A stretch of DNA of 64,000 bases from positions 1,550,001-1,614,000 of the forward strand of contig OZ241366.1 in assembly GCA_965199905.1 (NCBI GenBank). Direction: 5' to 3'. Positions within the stretch are counted from its first letter, which is position 1, and every line of letters starts with the position of its first letter. Below the pieces are notes generated by a model that searched no databases, was not told where the DNA came from, and was given only the letters and a program-made list of their open reading frames with translations. Below, piece after piece: positions 1 to 8,893 of the stretch. The translations under genes were made by a program, and so were the position numbers. Source of the DNA: Ilyomonas sp965199905 (GTDB lineage Bacteria > Bacteroidota > Bacteroidia > Chitinophagales > Chitinophagaceae).

Positions 1-602
1 TTCACATCCCTGTTTATACGCGGCAGGTAATGGGCAATCGCTTTCAGAAAATCCTTATCTGTATAAGTAGTATTATTGAAATAATAAAGATTCTGCGTAA
101 GCTGCAGTTCTTCTTCGTTGTAAAGGTCAAGCAAAGGAAAGCCGAAGTATTTTGCCAGCGCACGCATTTCATAATGTCCCGTATCAATAAACTCACCACC
201 CAGTTCTGTATTCAATCCCGGGTTCAAAACATTATGTGCCGTAAACATTCTGCCACCCGCTCTTTTGTTCGCGTCATACAGTACGCAGGGCACGTTCGCC
301 TTTTGCAAATGAAACGCAGCATTCAATCCCGCAATGCCCGCCCCGATGATAGCCACAGAAGGAACCGAAGGACAGGCATTAGCAATTCTATCGCTGTTCA
401 AAACAGCATCAGGAGAGTCTACCAGCTTCGAGCAACCCGCCAGCGCAACGGCAGCCGCTGCCATTGCCGAGTTCTGTATAAACTTTCTTCGTGAAGCAAA
501 ATGCTGCTCCGAAAATTCTGTTTCATCTGCCTTATGCTGACGAGCTTTTTGTGCCAACGAGCTTAGCCTCAGCAACCGCTGAAACAAAGGGGTATGTGCC
601 AT
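1..602 (-). CDS. Flavin amine oxidase-like FAD oxidoreductase, exported lipoprotein (partial, 3' end outside window)
   Basis: The reading frame starts at the minus-strand ATG at 600-602 and runs off the left edge of the window. About 200 residues are visible. Residues 30-55 hold a twin-arginine motif (SRRKF) followed by a hydrophobic stretch ending in LAGC, so the protein is probably exported folded by Tat and lipidated. After about 25 residues comes a Rossmann dinucleotide-binding motif (VAIIGAGIAGLNAA) and the RAGGRM motif that follows it in the flavin-containing amine oxidase family. Substrate cannot be told from this fragment. The catalytic C-terminal part is missing, so monoamine oxidase, carotenoid desaturase-like or protoporphyrinogen oxidase-like roles remain open. 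Its promoter region contains a dispersed repeat. Confidence 0.8.
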   Translation of the reverse strand, partial: MAHTPLFQRLLRLSSLAQKARQHKADETEFSEQHFASRRKFIQNSAMAAAAVALAGCSKLVDSPDAVLNSDRIANACPSVPSVAIIGAGIAGLNAAFHLQKANVPCVLYDANKRAGGRMFTAHNVLNPGLNTELGGEFIDTGHYEMRALAKYFGFPLLDLYNEEELQLTQNLYYFNNTTYTDKDFLKAIAHYLPRINRDV

Positions 603-909
603 CTGTTGTTAGTTTATTTGGCAGCAAGAATAATGAGAAATTTGGTAGCGTATCAGTTTGAATTAAAATACAGTTTTTGGTAACGGTCGTCCATCTCTTT
701 TGTGATCGGCAGTTGTTGCCATTCCTGCTGCTTCGACACGCAGAAATGCTCCCATCAAGGTTCCGGGTAATGATGTGACTTTTACTAAAGCGAATACGGA
801 ACAGCCATTCAAAAGACTTATCACTTAATTTTCCAGAAATATTATCCTAATAAAAAACGTCCCTATGATATCATCATAAGAACGTTTGCTCGTTTAAAAT
901 CCTGACAAT
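603..909. other. Intergenic region carrying a dispersed repeat
   Basis: No credible reading frame is seen. It lies upstream of the amine oxidase-like gene and downstream of the small lipoprotein gene, both on the minus strand. Its main content is copy A of the hairpin repeat family (665-796). Confidence 0.6.
665..796. repeat. Dispersed hairpin repeat, copy A
   Basis: This intergenic stretch aligns over its whole length with 4372-4485, 8669-8807 and 23996-24124. All start with an AATACAnTTTTGGTA-like block, and three end with an AAGCnAATA block. In the middle is a hairpin: ATTCCTGC (721-728), loop TGCTTCGACAC, GCAGAAAT (740-747). The loop has the same orientation as copy C and the opposite orientation to copies B and D. 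No reading frame is conserved between copies. Confidence 0.75.
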
Positions 910-1101
910 CTAACGTGTTGCAGCAGCGGCATTATAATGCATAACTTTTGCAGTAGATTGATTTGTTTGTTTTTCTTTTTGATTCATGCCCACATCAATT
1001 ACATTTTTCTTTCCGTCTCTTGTTTTGCGTTCAACGGAACACGATGGCGTTATCATAGCGACAAATGCCAGTAATGAAGCGGCTTTCAGTATCATTTTCA
1101 T
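910..1101 (-). CDS. Small lipoprotein, unknown function
   Basis: A 63-residue product when started at the ATG at 1101, which places a lysine-bearing N-terminus directly before the hydrophobic core. The signal peptide ends in TPSC, a plausible lipobox, followed by a short charged, Lys- and Gln-rich tail with no recognisable domain. An in-frame upstream ATG at 1131 would add ten residues unlike a signal peptide, so it was not chosen. It sits just downstream of gluQ. Many Bacteroidota encode such short lipoproteins of unknown role. Confidence 0.5.
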   Translation of the reverse strand: MKMILKAASLLAFVAMITPSCSVERKTRDGKKNVIDVGMNQKEKQTNQSTAKVMHYNAAAATR

Positions 1102-1150
1102 AATTTTCAGTTTATAAAATATATAATGCAACCCTTATGCCAGTCATTGA

Positions 1151-1990
1151 TCAGGAGCCGAAACCGAACTCCGGCATCATCTCTTCAATCAACGTTATCA
1201 CGTCTTCCCTTGTTCTTCCTTCTTCCACCAGGCGCCTGACAGAAGTTGCGCCTGCCGACTTCGATAACTTGCTGTTATTGGTATCCATAATCAATGGATG
1301 ATGATAAAACAGAACCTCCTCAAAAAAAATCTTACCCAGCTTTAAAGCCAGGTATTGCTGCGCAAGTGTCGACTCCCACAAATCCTCTCCCCGCACAACA
1401 GCATCTATACCAAAATATTCATCATCAATTAAAGATGAAAGCTGGTAAGATGGCATCCCGTTTTTCTTTCTTACCACAAAAGAATGCATAGAAACAGGCA
1501 GCAAAGCACCAATGCTATCACCAGCCATTGTACGCACTCTTACCGGCAGATTATCATCCGTTATCAATCGCCAGCTTGCATCTTGAGTATCTAATAACAA
1601 GTCTTTTTTCCTGCACCTGCATTCACTTCCATTTTGCAATTGCATTCTTGAACACTGGCAAGCAAATACCTTCTTTTCTTCTCTCAATTTCTGCAAAGCT
1701 TCCTCGTACCATTTCATACGATGCACTTGCGAATAGCGCTCTTCATAATCAATATAATTTCTGGGCTCTTCCTGCCAGTTGATTCCTAAAAAGCGAAGAG
1801 TCTCAAACACATCTTCTACATATTCCCTGCGCGTTCGTTCCATATCCATATCATCAATACGAAGCAACAGTTTTGCATTTGCCTTTTTAGCCAGCGCAGC
1901 CGTAATGAGAAAAGAAGCCGCATTCCCTATATGCAGGTAGCCGCTCGGCGTTGGTGCTATGCGTGTTTTGTTGAAAGAAAAGTTGGTCAT
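1151..1990 (-). CDS. gluQ: Glutamyl-Q tRNA(Asp) synthetase
   Basis: A 279-residue paralogue of the catalytic half of glutamyl-tRNA synthetase. It activates glutamate and transfers it to queuosine in the anticodon loop of tRNA-Asp. The HIGH-type motif is at residues 11-25 (RIAPTPSGYLHIGNA) and the KMSKS-type motif near residue 240 (KLSKSAGAT). A cysteine cluster around residues 111-128 (CQCSRM...CRC) matches the zinc site of this family. The anticodon-binding domain of full-length GltX is absent, as expected for GluQ. It is transcribed in the same direction as the glp genes upstream, but nothing suggests a shared pathway. Confidence 0.9.
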   Translation of the reverse strand: MTNFSFNKTRIAPTPSGYLHIGNAASFLITAALAKKANAKLLLRIDDMDMERTRREYVEDVFETLRFLGINWQEEPRNYIDYEERYSQVHRMKWYEEALQKLREEKKVFACQCSRMQLQNGSECRCRKKDLLLDTQDASWRLITDDNLPVRVRTMAGDSIGALLPVSMHSFVVRKKNGMPSYQLSSLIDDEYFGIDAVVRGEDLWESTLAQQYLALKLGKIFFEEVLFYHHPLIMDTNNSKLSKSAGATSVRRLVEEGRTREDVITLIEEMMPEFGFGS

Positions 1991-2059
1991 AAAGTTCGCG
2001 GCAGCTTCTCAATTCTTACTTACAAAGTACAAGCTGTGGTGTAAAACAAGGGACATAAA

Positions 2060-2764
2060 TTAATGAATCACCAGCCATAAAAACGCAGCCGCCATCGCTC
2101 CTGCAATTGGCGCCAGCACAGGTATCCAGCTATAAGCCCAGTCGCTGTCACGTTTTCCTTTTATAGGTAAAATGGCATGCACAATGCGCGGTCCTAAATC
2201 TCTCACAGGGTTAATGGCATAACCGGTTGCGCCACCTAAGCTAAGCCCGATAGCCAGCACTACAAAAGCCACCGGCAAAGCATCCAGCGCACCCAAACTA
2301 GTTTTAGGAGCTACTATGTAAAGCACTGCCAGTATGAAGATGAATGTGCCAATAAACTCCGTAATAAAATTATGTGCGGCACTGCGAATGGAAGGCGCCG
2401 TACAAAACACAGCCAGCTTCAAATCTGCATCCGGCGTTTCATCAAAATGCTGATGATAAGCCAGCCACACCAGCCACGCGCCAGCCATAGCGCCCAGTAA
2501 CTGCGCACCTATATATGGCAACACGAGACCCCATGAAAACTTATGCGCACAAGCCAACGCAATGGTGACTGCCGGGTTCAGATGAGCGCCGCTATCCTTT
2601 GCTATAAACACACCCGTAAACACCGCCATCGCCCAGCCGAGAGTTATGGCAATTAACCCGCCGTTATTACCTTTCGTTTTATGCAACACAACATTGGCAA
2701 CCACACCATTTCCCAACGTAATTAATACAGCCGTGCCTATAAATTCACTCAATAAAGGAGTCAT
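2060..2764 (-). CDS. glpF: Glycerol facilitator (MIP/aquaporin family)
   Basis: A 234-residue membrane channel with six predicted transmembrane helices. The two pore half-helix motifs are visible as HLNPAVTIA (near residue 61) and AINPVRDLGPR (near residue 183). The Asp after the second Arg-containing NPx motif is characteristic of glycerol-conducting members rather than pure water channels, so passive glycerol uptake is the likely role. The second motif is NPV rather than NPA, a tolerated variation. It follows glpD with an 83-bp gap in the same direction, forming a glpK-glpD-glpF catabolic cluster. Confidence 0.88.
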   Translation of the reverse strand: MTPLLSEFIGTAVLITLGNGVVANVVLHKTKGNNGGLIAITLGWAMAVFTGVFIAKDSGAHLNPAVTIALACAHKFSWGLVLPYIGAQLLGAMAGAWLVWLAYHQHFDETPDADLKLAVFCTAPSIRSAAHNFITEFIGTFIFILAVLYIVAPKTSLGALDALPVAFVVLAIGLSLGGATGYAINPVRDLGPRIVHAILPIKGKRDSDWAYSWIPVLAPIAGAMAAAFLWLVIH

Positions 2765-2847
2765 ATCTTTTGGTTTATATAAATTTCATAAGAAGCAATC
2801 TTATAAAAGTATAGAAAGAGAAAACCTTTTTTCTTCGTGGCAAACAT

Positions 2848-4323
2848 TTATACATCCATTGGCAACAGATATTGCTCTGCCAGCTTATTAAATTCTCTTA
2901 CTTGGTCTTCTATCCAAACCTTATCTTTCTTCATGAGCAACGCCATTGTTTTGGCTGCAAAAGGTGCAACAGCCTTAGCAGCAGCAGCATCTAAAAGAAG
3001 CAACCTCGTTCGCCTCGCTAATATATCCTCTACTGTCATTGCCATTTCTTCTTCTACAAAATACCTGATGTCTTCTTCCGATAATCTAACTTCTGCTTTT
3101 AAAAAATCATCATCATTTCCAATGCGCAAAGCCTTTGTAACACATGCTTTCTTCGGCAATCTGCCAATATGGGCTGCTCTTTCAATTACATCTTCTGCCA
3201 TCTTCCGGTAGGTTGTCCATTTGCCACCGCTCACCGTTATCAGTCCCGATTCTGAAACCAAAATTGTATGATCGCGAGTCAATATTTTTGTAGAAGACAC
3301 TCCTTTTTGCTGTATCAACGGACGAAGCCCTGCAAACACAGACAGCACATCTTTCCTGGTCACCGGTTTTGATAGATATTCATTCGCATGATGCAGAATA
3401 AAATCAATTTCTTCCGGTAATGGTTCCGGCTCAATCGATGTTGCTTTTACCGGCGTATCCGTGGTACCCAAAAGAACCTTATTATGCCAGGGCACCGCAA
3501 ACAAAACCCGCCCGTCGCTCGTCTTCGGAATCATCATGGCTGCTCTACCCGGAAAGAATGATTTATCCAACACCATGTGCACGCCTTGCGATGGCGCTAC
3601 CAGTTCCTGTGCAGAAGGTTCATCCATCTTCATGATCTCATCCACATACACACCGGTTGCATTCACAATAGCCTTAGCTTTTATTGTATAAACAATATTT
3701 TCAACCTCATCCCGAACCTTCACCCCAACTACTTTCCCACTTGCTTTTATAAGTCCTTCTGCCTTTGCATAATTCAATACCACAGCGCCATAGCGAACGG
3801 CTGTTGCAGCCAGTTCTATCGCCAGCCTTGCATCGTCAAACTGACCATCAAAATACAGAATGCCGCCATACAGTTTCTCTGCTTTAATACCATCCAGATA
3901 TTGCAGCGTTTCTTTCCTATTTAGCCATCTTGTTTTGCCAACTGATAACTTACCTGCCAGCATATCATACAGCTTTAATCCAATGCCATAAAACCACTTG
4001 TCAAACCAACTAAATATCGGCACCACGAACGGCGAAACCTTAGTAACACCCGGCGCATTTTTAAGTAAATAAGCGCGTTCGCGCAAAGCTTCTGTCACCA
4101 GTTTTATATTGCCCTGCGCCAGGTAGCGTACACCGCCGTGCACCAGCTTTGTTGATTTGCCCGATGTTCCTTTTGCAAAATCATATTGCTCTATCAGCAA
4201 AACCTTATAACCGCGCGAAGCCGCATCCACAGCGCATCCCAGCCCTGTAGCGCCGCCGCCGATAATCACCACATCCCATTCCGTTGCGGCTTCAATCTGT
4301 GCAATCATATTTTCTCTCTTCAT
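2848..4323 (-). CDS. glpD: Aerobic glycerol-3-phosphate dehydrogenase
   Basis: A 491-residue FAD enzyme that oxidises sn-glycerol 3-phosphate to dihydroxyacetone phosphate at the membrane and passes electrons to quinone. The FAD-binding motif VVIIGGGATGLG is near residue 20, followed by the GTSGKSTKLVHGGVRYL block typical of GlpD. The start at 4323 gives MKRENMIAQIE...WD, close to the usual length before the Rossmann motif; ATGs at 4335 and 4308 are alternatives. It lies between glpK and glpF. The long upstream gap carries two repeat types. Confidence 0.92.
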   Translation of the reverse strand: MKRENMIAQIEAATEWDVVIIGGGATGLGCAVDAASRGYKVLLIEQYDFAKGTSGKSTKLVHGGVRYLAQGNIKLVTEALRERAYLLKNAPGVTKVSPFVVPIFSWFDKWFYGIGLKLYDMLAGKLSVGKTRWLNRKETLQYLDGIKAEKLYGGILYFDGQFDDARLAIELAATAVRYGAVVLNYAKAEGLIKASGKVVGVKVRDEVENIVYTIKAKAIVNATGVYVDEIMKMDEPSAQELVAPSQGVHMVLDKSFFPGRAAMMIPKTSDGRVLFAVPWHNKVLLGTTDTPVKATSIEPEPLPEEIDFILHHANEYLSKPVTRKDVLSVFAGLRPLIQQKGVSSTKILTRDHTILVSESGLITVSGGKWTTYRKMAEDVIERAAHIGRLPKKACVTKALRIGNDDDFLKAEVRLSEEDIRYFVEEEMAMTVEDILARRTRLLLLDAAAAKAVAPFAAKTMALLMKKDKVWIEDQVREFNKLAEQYLLPMDV

Positions 4324-4371
4324 ACAAAAACACAATGGCTATTATTACAATCCCTTACCAACAAAGAATAC

Positions 4372-4485
4372 AAAATACATTTTTTGGTAGCCATCGTCTG
4401 TCTCTTTTCTCAACGCCTGTTGTGATTCTTGCATGTCGAAGCAGCAAGAATCCTCACATCAAGGTTGCGTGTAATGATTTTTGAG
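4372..4485. repeat. Dispersed hairpin repeat, copy B
   Basis: Aligns with copies at 665-796, 8669-8807 and 23996-24124, but lacks the final AAGCGAATA block. The hairpin is ATTCTTGC (4425-4432), loop ATGTCGAAGCA, GCAAGAAT (4444-4451). Compared with copies A and C the stem carries a compensatory C-to-T and G-to-A pair, and the loop is the reverse complement of theirs. Confidence 0.75.
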
Positions 4486-4539
4486 CCACTAAGAACACAA
4501 AGGAATACAGGACTAAGATTGTATATACTGTCGCACACC

Positions 4540-4559
4540 TTATTGCGAGGTACGAATCC
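4540..4559. repeat. Short ATTGCGAGG repeat, copy 1
   Basis: The sequence TATTGCGAGGTACGAATCCA. The part ATTGCGAGGTAC is found inverted 108 bp further on, in the copy at 4646-4674. The same type of sequence recurs at 32587-32612. Confidence 0.5.
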
Positions 4560-4645
4560 ATTTATGCTATAAGACACAAGTTGCTCATGTACAGTAGACC
4601 ATTAAATCATTTATTCACAATTAACTACTCACCACTCACTCTATT

Positions 4646-4674
4646 CACAGATTGCTTAGTACCTCGCAATGACA
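4646..4674. repeat. Short ATTGCGAGG repeat, copy 2 (inverted)
   Basis: Reads CAGATTGCTTAGTACCTCGC followed by AATGAC, the reverse complement of a GTCATTGCGAGGTAC...GCAATCTG unit. Together with copy 1 it forms an inverted pair that could base-pair over 12 bp. A third copy is at 32587-32612. Confidence 0.5.
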
Positions 4675-4723
4675 AAACATCGTGCATCATACATCTGACA
4701 TCGTACATTAAATGACAGAAAAA

Positions 4724-6223
4724 TCATTCCCTGTCATCCGCCCATACCTGCGCCGCACGAATGGCACGGCTCCAGTCTCCCGCAATTTTTTTACGCTGCT
4801 CTTCTTTAATAGAAGATGTGAACACAATATCTTTTTGCCACTGTTCCTGTATCTCATCAATACTTTCCCAATACCCAACCGCAAGCCCAGCCAAGTATGC
4901 AGCACCCAAGGCAGTTGTTTCTGTAATTTTTGGCTTTATCACCGGCAGGTTCAGCATATCACTTTGAAACTGCATCAGCATATTATTCACGGTAGCGCCA
5001 CCGTCCACACGTAGCTCGGGAATGTCAATACCGGCATCTGCCTGCATGGCATTCAATAAGTCCATAGTTTGAAATGCAATGCTTTCTATACACGCCCTGG
5101 CAATGTGCGCCGCGGTTGTGCCACGCGTGATGCCAACCAAGGTTCCCCGCGCGTGACCATTCCAATAAGGCGCACCCAATCCTGCAAACGCGGGAACCAT
5201 GTAAACACCTTCTGTTGAAGATACCTGCGCCGCCAGCGCTTCCACTTCAGTAGATGAACGGATAACCTGCAGACCATCGCGCAGCCATTGCACCACAGCA
5301 CCGGCAATAAACACACTGCCTTCTAATGCATACTGCGTATTTCCATTCACCTGCCAGGCTATTGTTGTCAGCAAATTATTTTTAGAAGCCACCGGTTTAT
5401 CACCCGTGTTCATCAGCATAAAACAACCCGTGCCGTATGTGTTTTTCACCATGCCTTCCTTCAGGCACATCTGCCCGAAAAGTGCTGATTGCTGGTCGCC
5501 TGCTATACCAGCTATCGGCAAGCGATGTGCAGACAAAATATGCTTCGTGTAACCATATATTTCACTGCTGCTTTTCACTTGTGGCAACATGTTTTTTGGT
5601 ATTGTCATCAACTGCAACAATTCTTCATCCCAGCTTAGCGTATGGATATTAAAAAGCATCGTGCGACTTGCATTGGTAACATCGGTTGCATGCACTTCAC
5701 CATCGGTCAGTTTCCACAGGAGCCAGCTATCAATGGTTCCAAAGCATAGCCCGCCTCTGTCTGCTTTTTCCCTCGCGCCTTCTACATTATCAAGTATCCA
5801 TTTTACTTTGGTGGCAGAGAAATAAGCATCTATAACCAATCCCGTTTTGTTTTGAATAATGGTATGATGACCTGCCGCTTTCAGTTCATCGCAGAAAGAA
5901 GTGGTGCGCCTGTCTTGCCACACGATTGCGTTATAAATGGGTTGCTTTGTTTTCCGATCCCAAACAACAGCCGTTTCGCGCTGGTTGGTAATGCCGATAG
6001 CCGCCATATCTTTTACTGTTAAACCGGCTTTGGTAATGGCTTCTGCGGCTACGCCAAGCTGCGTGCTCCAAATTTCATTTGGGTTATGCTCTACCCAGCC
6101 GGGCTGAGGAAATAGTTGCGTGAATTCTTTTTGTGCCGTGGAAACGATGGCTCCGTTTTTATCAAACACAATGGCGCGGGAACTGGTTGTTCCCTGGTCG
6201 AACGACAGGATATATTGTGACAT
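4724..6223 (-). CDS. glpK: Glycerol kinase
   Basis: A 499-residue FGGY-family kinase that phosphorylates glycerol to glycerol 3-phosphate with ATP. The N-terminal phosphate-binding motif SFDQGTTSSRAI starts at residue 6, the VWQDRRT substrate block is near residue 100, and the C-terminal GGATVNNMLMQ block is present. The start at 6223 (MSQYIL) matches family members; ATG at 6235 would add four residues. Length agrees with GlpK (about 500). It is the first gene of the minus-strand glycerol cluster, feeding GlpD. Confidence 0.95.
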   Translation of the reverse strand: MSQYILSFDQGTTSSRAIVFDKNGAIVSTAQKEFTQLFPQPGWVEHNPNEIWSTQLGVAAEAITKAGLTVKDMAAIGITNQRETAVVWDRKTKQPIYNAIVWQDRRTTSFCDELKAAGHHTIIQNKTGLVIDAYFSATKVKWILDNVEGAREKADRGGLCFGTIDSWLLWKLTDGEVHATDVTNASRTMLFNIHTLSWDEELLQLMTIPKNMLPQVKSSSEIYGYTKHILSAHRLPIAGIAGDQQSALFGQMCLKEGMVKNTYGTGCFMLMNTGDKPVASKNNLLTTIAWQVNGNTQYALEGSVFIAGAVVQWLRDGLQVIRSSTEVEALAAQVSSTEGVYMVPAFAGLGAPYWNGHARGTLVGITRGTTAAHIARACIESIAFQTMDLLNAMQADAGIDIPELRVDGGATVNNMLMQFQSDMLNLPVIKPKITETTALGAAYLAGLAVGYWESIDEIQEQWQKDIVFTSSIKEEQRKKIAGDWSRAIRAAQVWADDRE

Positions 6224-6344
6224 GGCAGACAGCAATTGAAGCGGGAAAATATGATTTTTATATAAACGATTAGCACACCAACATAACGCTACACCAAATG
6301 ATATAAGAACATCATTCGGATTGCTGAACGCAACTAAGCAAAGA

Positions 6345-7155
6345 GCTTTGCATCATGATATCTACATTATGGAATCTTAATCGCAAATACTCATTGCAAA
6401 GTGCATTGATATTTACCGTTTCTTTTTGCCTGTATTTTTACGTGAGCGATGAGGCATGTTCTTCACAATGGCATTTGCCCGTTTGCCATGATCATTTATT
6501 TGTTCTTCATTTGCTGATCACATCATTCCGCAATGGCATTCACTTCATTTCTTTTTCTTTTGCCTGCTTCTTCTTTTAATCCTGCCAGCAAATCCATATT
6601 TATATCAGCAAAATTATTCATGAAATTCAAAAGTTTTGTATCTCGTGCGCAATGCCCGCAGTAAGCTCTCCCAAAGAAGCCAGTTTTTCCAATTGAACCA
6701 GTTTTACCTGTGCGTCTTTCAGATTTTCTACCGTATCGTTCAGGGCTTTGGTACGTTCTTTTACGCGTTGCTCCAGTAGTATATGCTCCTTTACAACGCA
6801 CTTATTTTCTCTTTTTTTTGTCAGCAATTGGTGTTGCGCTTTGTACAATTCTTGTTCTGTCTGCTCTTTTCAAATTCAAACTTCGGAAAAAAATCATCTG
6901 TGTATCATAGATAATAAGCGAGTTTGTGTTCGCATCTTTTGGCTCTGTATACGGGTAGCTCAAATCGCTGATCATATAAGGTGAATTGGGATAAAACAAT
7001 AGCCACAGCAGCAGATAATAACAAAGAAAAATGTATTGAGGTTTGGATTGAAACATTGTAACAACATCGCTATCAGCAAAGGAACGATGCTCGACCAGAG
7101 ATTGAAAAGCAGCCCGTTGAAAGTATTATCGCCAATGATATGATTTCGTAAAAAA
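6345..7155 (-). pseudogene. Degraded sensor histidine kinase
   Basis: Pieces of one histidine kinase lie in order but in different frames. From 7155 there is a hydrophobic N-terminal piece with a membrane segment. Around 6848-6627 is a coiled coil ending in the H-box LASLGELTAGIAHEIQN. A frame change then gives LNFMNNFADINMDLL, followed by a stop near 6523. Further downstream come HGKRANAIVKNM (about 6495-6450) and INALCNEYLRLRFHN (about 6405-6360), both typical of the linker after the HisKA domain. The HATPase domain is absent. The gene therefore has several frameshifts or stops and a 3' deletion. Exact ends are approximate. Confidence 0.7.
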
Positions 7156-7488
7156 CAACAACGAGGTTAGCAATCGTCAATATGTAAGAACGATAACATA
7201 CTTCGGAATTTAGAAGCGCTTTGTGAATTTATGAAAGGAACCAGTATGTTTTGCATAAAAAGACTTTATACAAAGCATTATTTATTTCGAAAATACACTT
7301 CTTATTTGCTCAATTATTTCAATAGCACGCATTTTAAAACAGCAAAGAAATTCGCATTCTATATGATGGCGCAACCATTTATTGATTCGATCAATTAAAC
7401 TTTTACACAGTTACTTTTGGTTGCCATAAGCGTCAGTTTCTGGTAAAATTATTACCTGCACAAATAAAGTTCGAAGCCATATTTCTGA

Positions 7489-8565
7489 TTACAATTTAAT
7501 TCCAAACTTTTCTCCCGCTTCTTCCAGTTCTTTTACTACGCTATCAAATATAGGTATGCCTTGTTTCCTTCGAATCGCTTCTGTTTCGCGTTCGGGATCG
7601 CCGGGAATTAATACTTTCTCTTGTCCCGGCGCCGGCTTCGCAGCCCGAAAGCGACCAATCCAGTTGTCCATATTCTGTTTAAAATCTGCTGCCGGGCGAA
7701 AAGCATCTATGCGCATAGCGCCAAAAAAATGTCCCAATCCTTTGCCTGGCATGTTCTCCGGCATGGGCACATAAGCTGGAAACGGTGGCGCCCACGGACC
7801 GTAACTGGCGCCGCTTAGCACACCCGATAAAATGTCTACAATACTTCCCAACGCATAGCCTTTGTGGCTGCTTCGCTCACGGTCGCTGCCCAATGGCAAC
7901 AGCGCGCCGCCTTTCTTTAAAATGTTGGCATCGGCACTCGTATTTCCTTCTTTATCCTGCACCCAGCCTACAGGCGTTTCTTCTTCTTTACGTTGCAATA
8001 TTTCAAGCTTCCCGTTGGCTGCCGTAGTGGTAGCAAAATCGGCAATAAAAGGCGGCTGTTTATCTGCCGGAACCGCCACTGCAATCGGGTTTGTACCCAG
8101 CATTCTTTCCACGCTGAAGGTAGGCGCAACAATGGCGCTGGCATTCGTCATGGCAATACCAATCATATCGTGTGGCAATGCCATGGAAGCATGATAACCG
8201 GCAATGCCAAAATGATTGCTGTTGCAAACGCTTACCCAACCGGTGCCGCATTGCCTCGCTTTGGCAATAGCTGTTTGCATGGCAAAAGGCGCCACTACCA
8301 AGCCTAAACCGGCATCACCATCAACCGTAGCTGTAGAAGGCGTTTCGTGTATAATCCTGATATCGGGTTTCGTGTTAATACGCTCCGCTTCCCAAAGCCG
8401 TATATAGCCCGAAAGACGTGATACGCCGTGACTATCAATTCCTTTTACATCTGCTGATAACAATACCGAAGCAGCGAGGGAAGCGGCTGTATGGCTGCAT
8501 CCCATTTTACAAAAAACAGCATGAATAAAATGGAAAAGACGATGATAAGTAAATGTTTGTGTCAT
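7489..8565 (-). CDS. Ldh/Mdh family NAD(P)-dependent oxidoreductase
   Basis: A 358-residue member of the type-2 malate/L-lactate dehydrogenase family, which is unrelated to the classic Rossmann malate dehydrogenases. Visible family blocks are DVKGIDSHGVSRL near residue 39, VCNSNHFGIAGYHA near residue 113 (with the catalytic His), MLGTNPIAVAVPA near residue 155 and SSHKGYALGSIVDIL near residue 234. Substrates in this family include malate, lactate, ureidoglycolate and other 2-hydroxy acids, and the sequence alone does not decide. It stands alone, with a dispersed repeat in its upstream region. Confidence 0.85.
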   Translation of the reverse strand: MTQTFTYHRLFHFIHAVFCKMGCSHTAASLAASVLLSADVKGIDSHGVSRLSGYIRLWEAERINTKPDIRIIHETPSTATVDGDAGLGLVVAPFAMQTAIAKARQCGTGWVSVCNSNHFGIAGYHASMALPHDMIGIAMTNASAIVAPTFSVERMLGTNPIAVAVPADKQPPFIADFATTTAANGKLEILQRKEEETPVGWVQDKEGNTSADANILKKGGALLPLGSDRERSSHKGYALGSIVDILSGVLSGASYGPWAPPFPAYVPMPENMPGKGLGHFFGAMRIDAFRPAADFKQNMDNWIGRFRAAKPAPGQEKVLIPGDPERETEAIRRKQGIPIFDSVVKELEEAGEKFGIKL

Positions 8566-8668
8566 GTGTTGCGCAAGATAAGTTAGCAGTCGATTTTTAA
8601 ATACACAGAAGTAAGAATAATGATGAAGATTTCACTCATTGCAAATAGAATAAAAGATTGTTTGAAAT

Positions 8669-8807
8669 AAAATACAGAATACAGTTTTGGTAGCCATGGT
8701 TCACCGCTTTTGTCATCGACAGTTGTTGCCATTCCTGCTGCTTCGGCACGCAGGAATGCTCCCATCAAGGTTCTCCGGGCCATGATCGGCTTTTATCAAA
8801 GCGAATA
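8669..8807. repeat. Dispersed hairpin repeat, copy C
   Basis: The best-preserved copy. It has the AATACAG...TTTTGGTA start and the AAAGCGAATA end. The central hairpin is perfect: ATTCCTGC (8731-8738) pairs with GCAGGAAT (8750-8757), and inside it TGC-TTCG-GCA forms a second short stem with a TTCG tetraloop. Copies A, B and D are at 665, 4372 and 23996. Confidence 0.8.
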
Positions 8808-8878
8808 AAAAATACTCTTTTCAAAACAACTCTTTAATTTTAAACAGCTTCTTAATACAACGGTCTGCAAATGGTTTT

Positions 8879-8886
8879 TATGTTTG
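8879..8886 (+). promoter_or_regulatory. Bacteroidota -7 promoter box
   Basis: TATGTTTG matches the TAnnTTTG consensus and lies 7 bp before the ATG at 8894, which implies a very short or absent leader. No clear -33 TTG box was seen at the usual distance. Confidence 0.45.
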
Positions 8887-8893
8887 CAAACCA

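Larger units (their letters stand above)
4324..4723. other. Intergenic region between glpK and glpD with repeats
   Basis: About 400 bp with no credible gene. It contains hairpin repeat copy B (4372-4485) and two inverted copies of a second short repeat (4540-4559 and 4646-4674). The rest is AT-rich and unremarkable. Confidence 0.6.
8566..8893. other. Divergent intergenic region with repeat
   Basis: Separates the minus-strand dehydrogenase from a plus-strand gene. It is occupied by hairpin repeat copy C (8669-8807) and, at its right end, a promoter -7 box. No gene is seen. Confidence 0.6.

Noticed and set aside
6355..6579. A 74-codon plus-strand reading frame
   Set aside because: It lies antisense to the histidine kinase remnant, which explains the sequence better; no RBS or family support.
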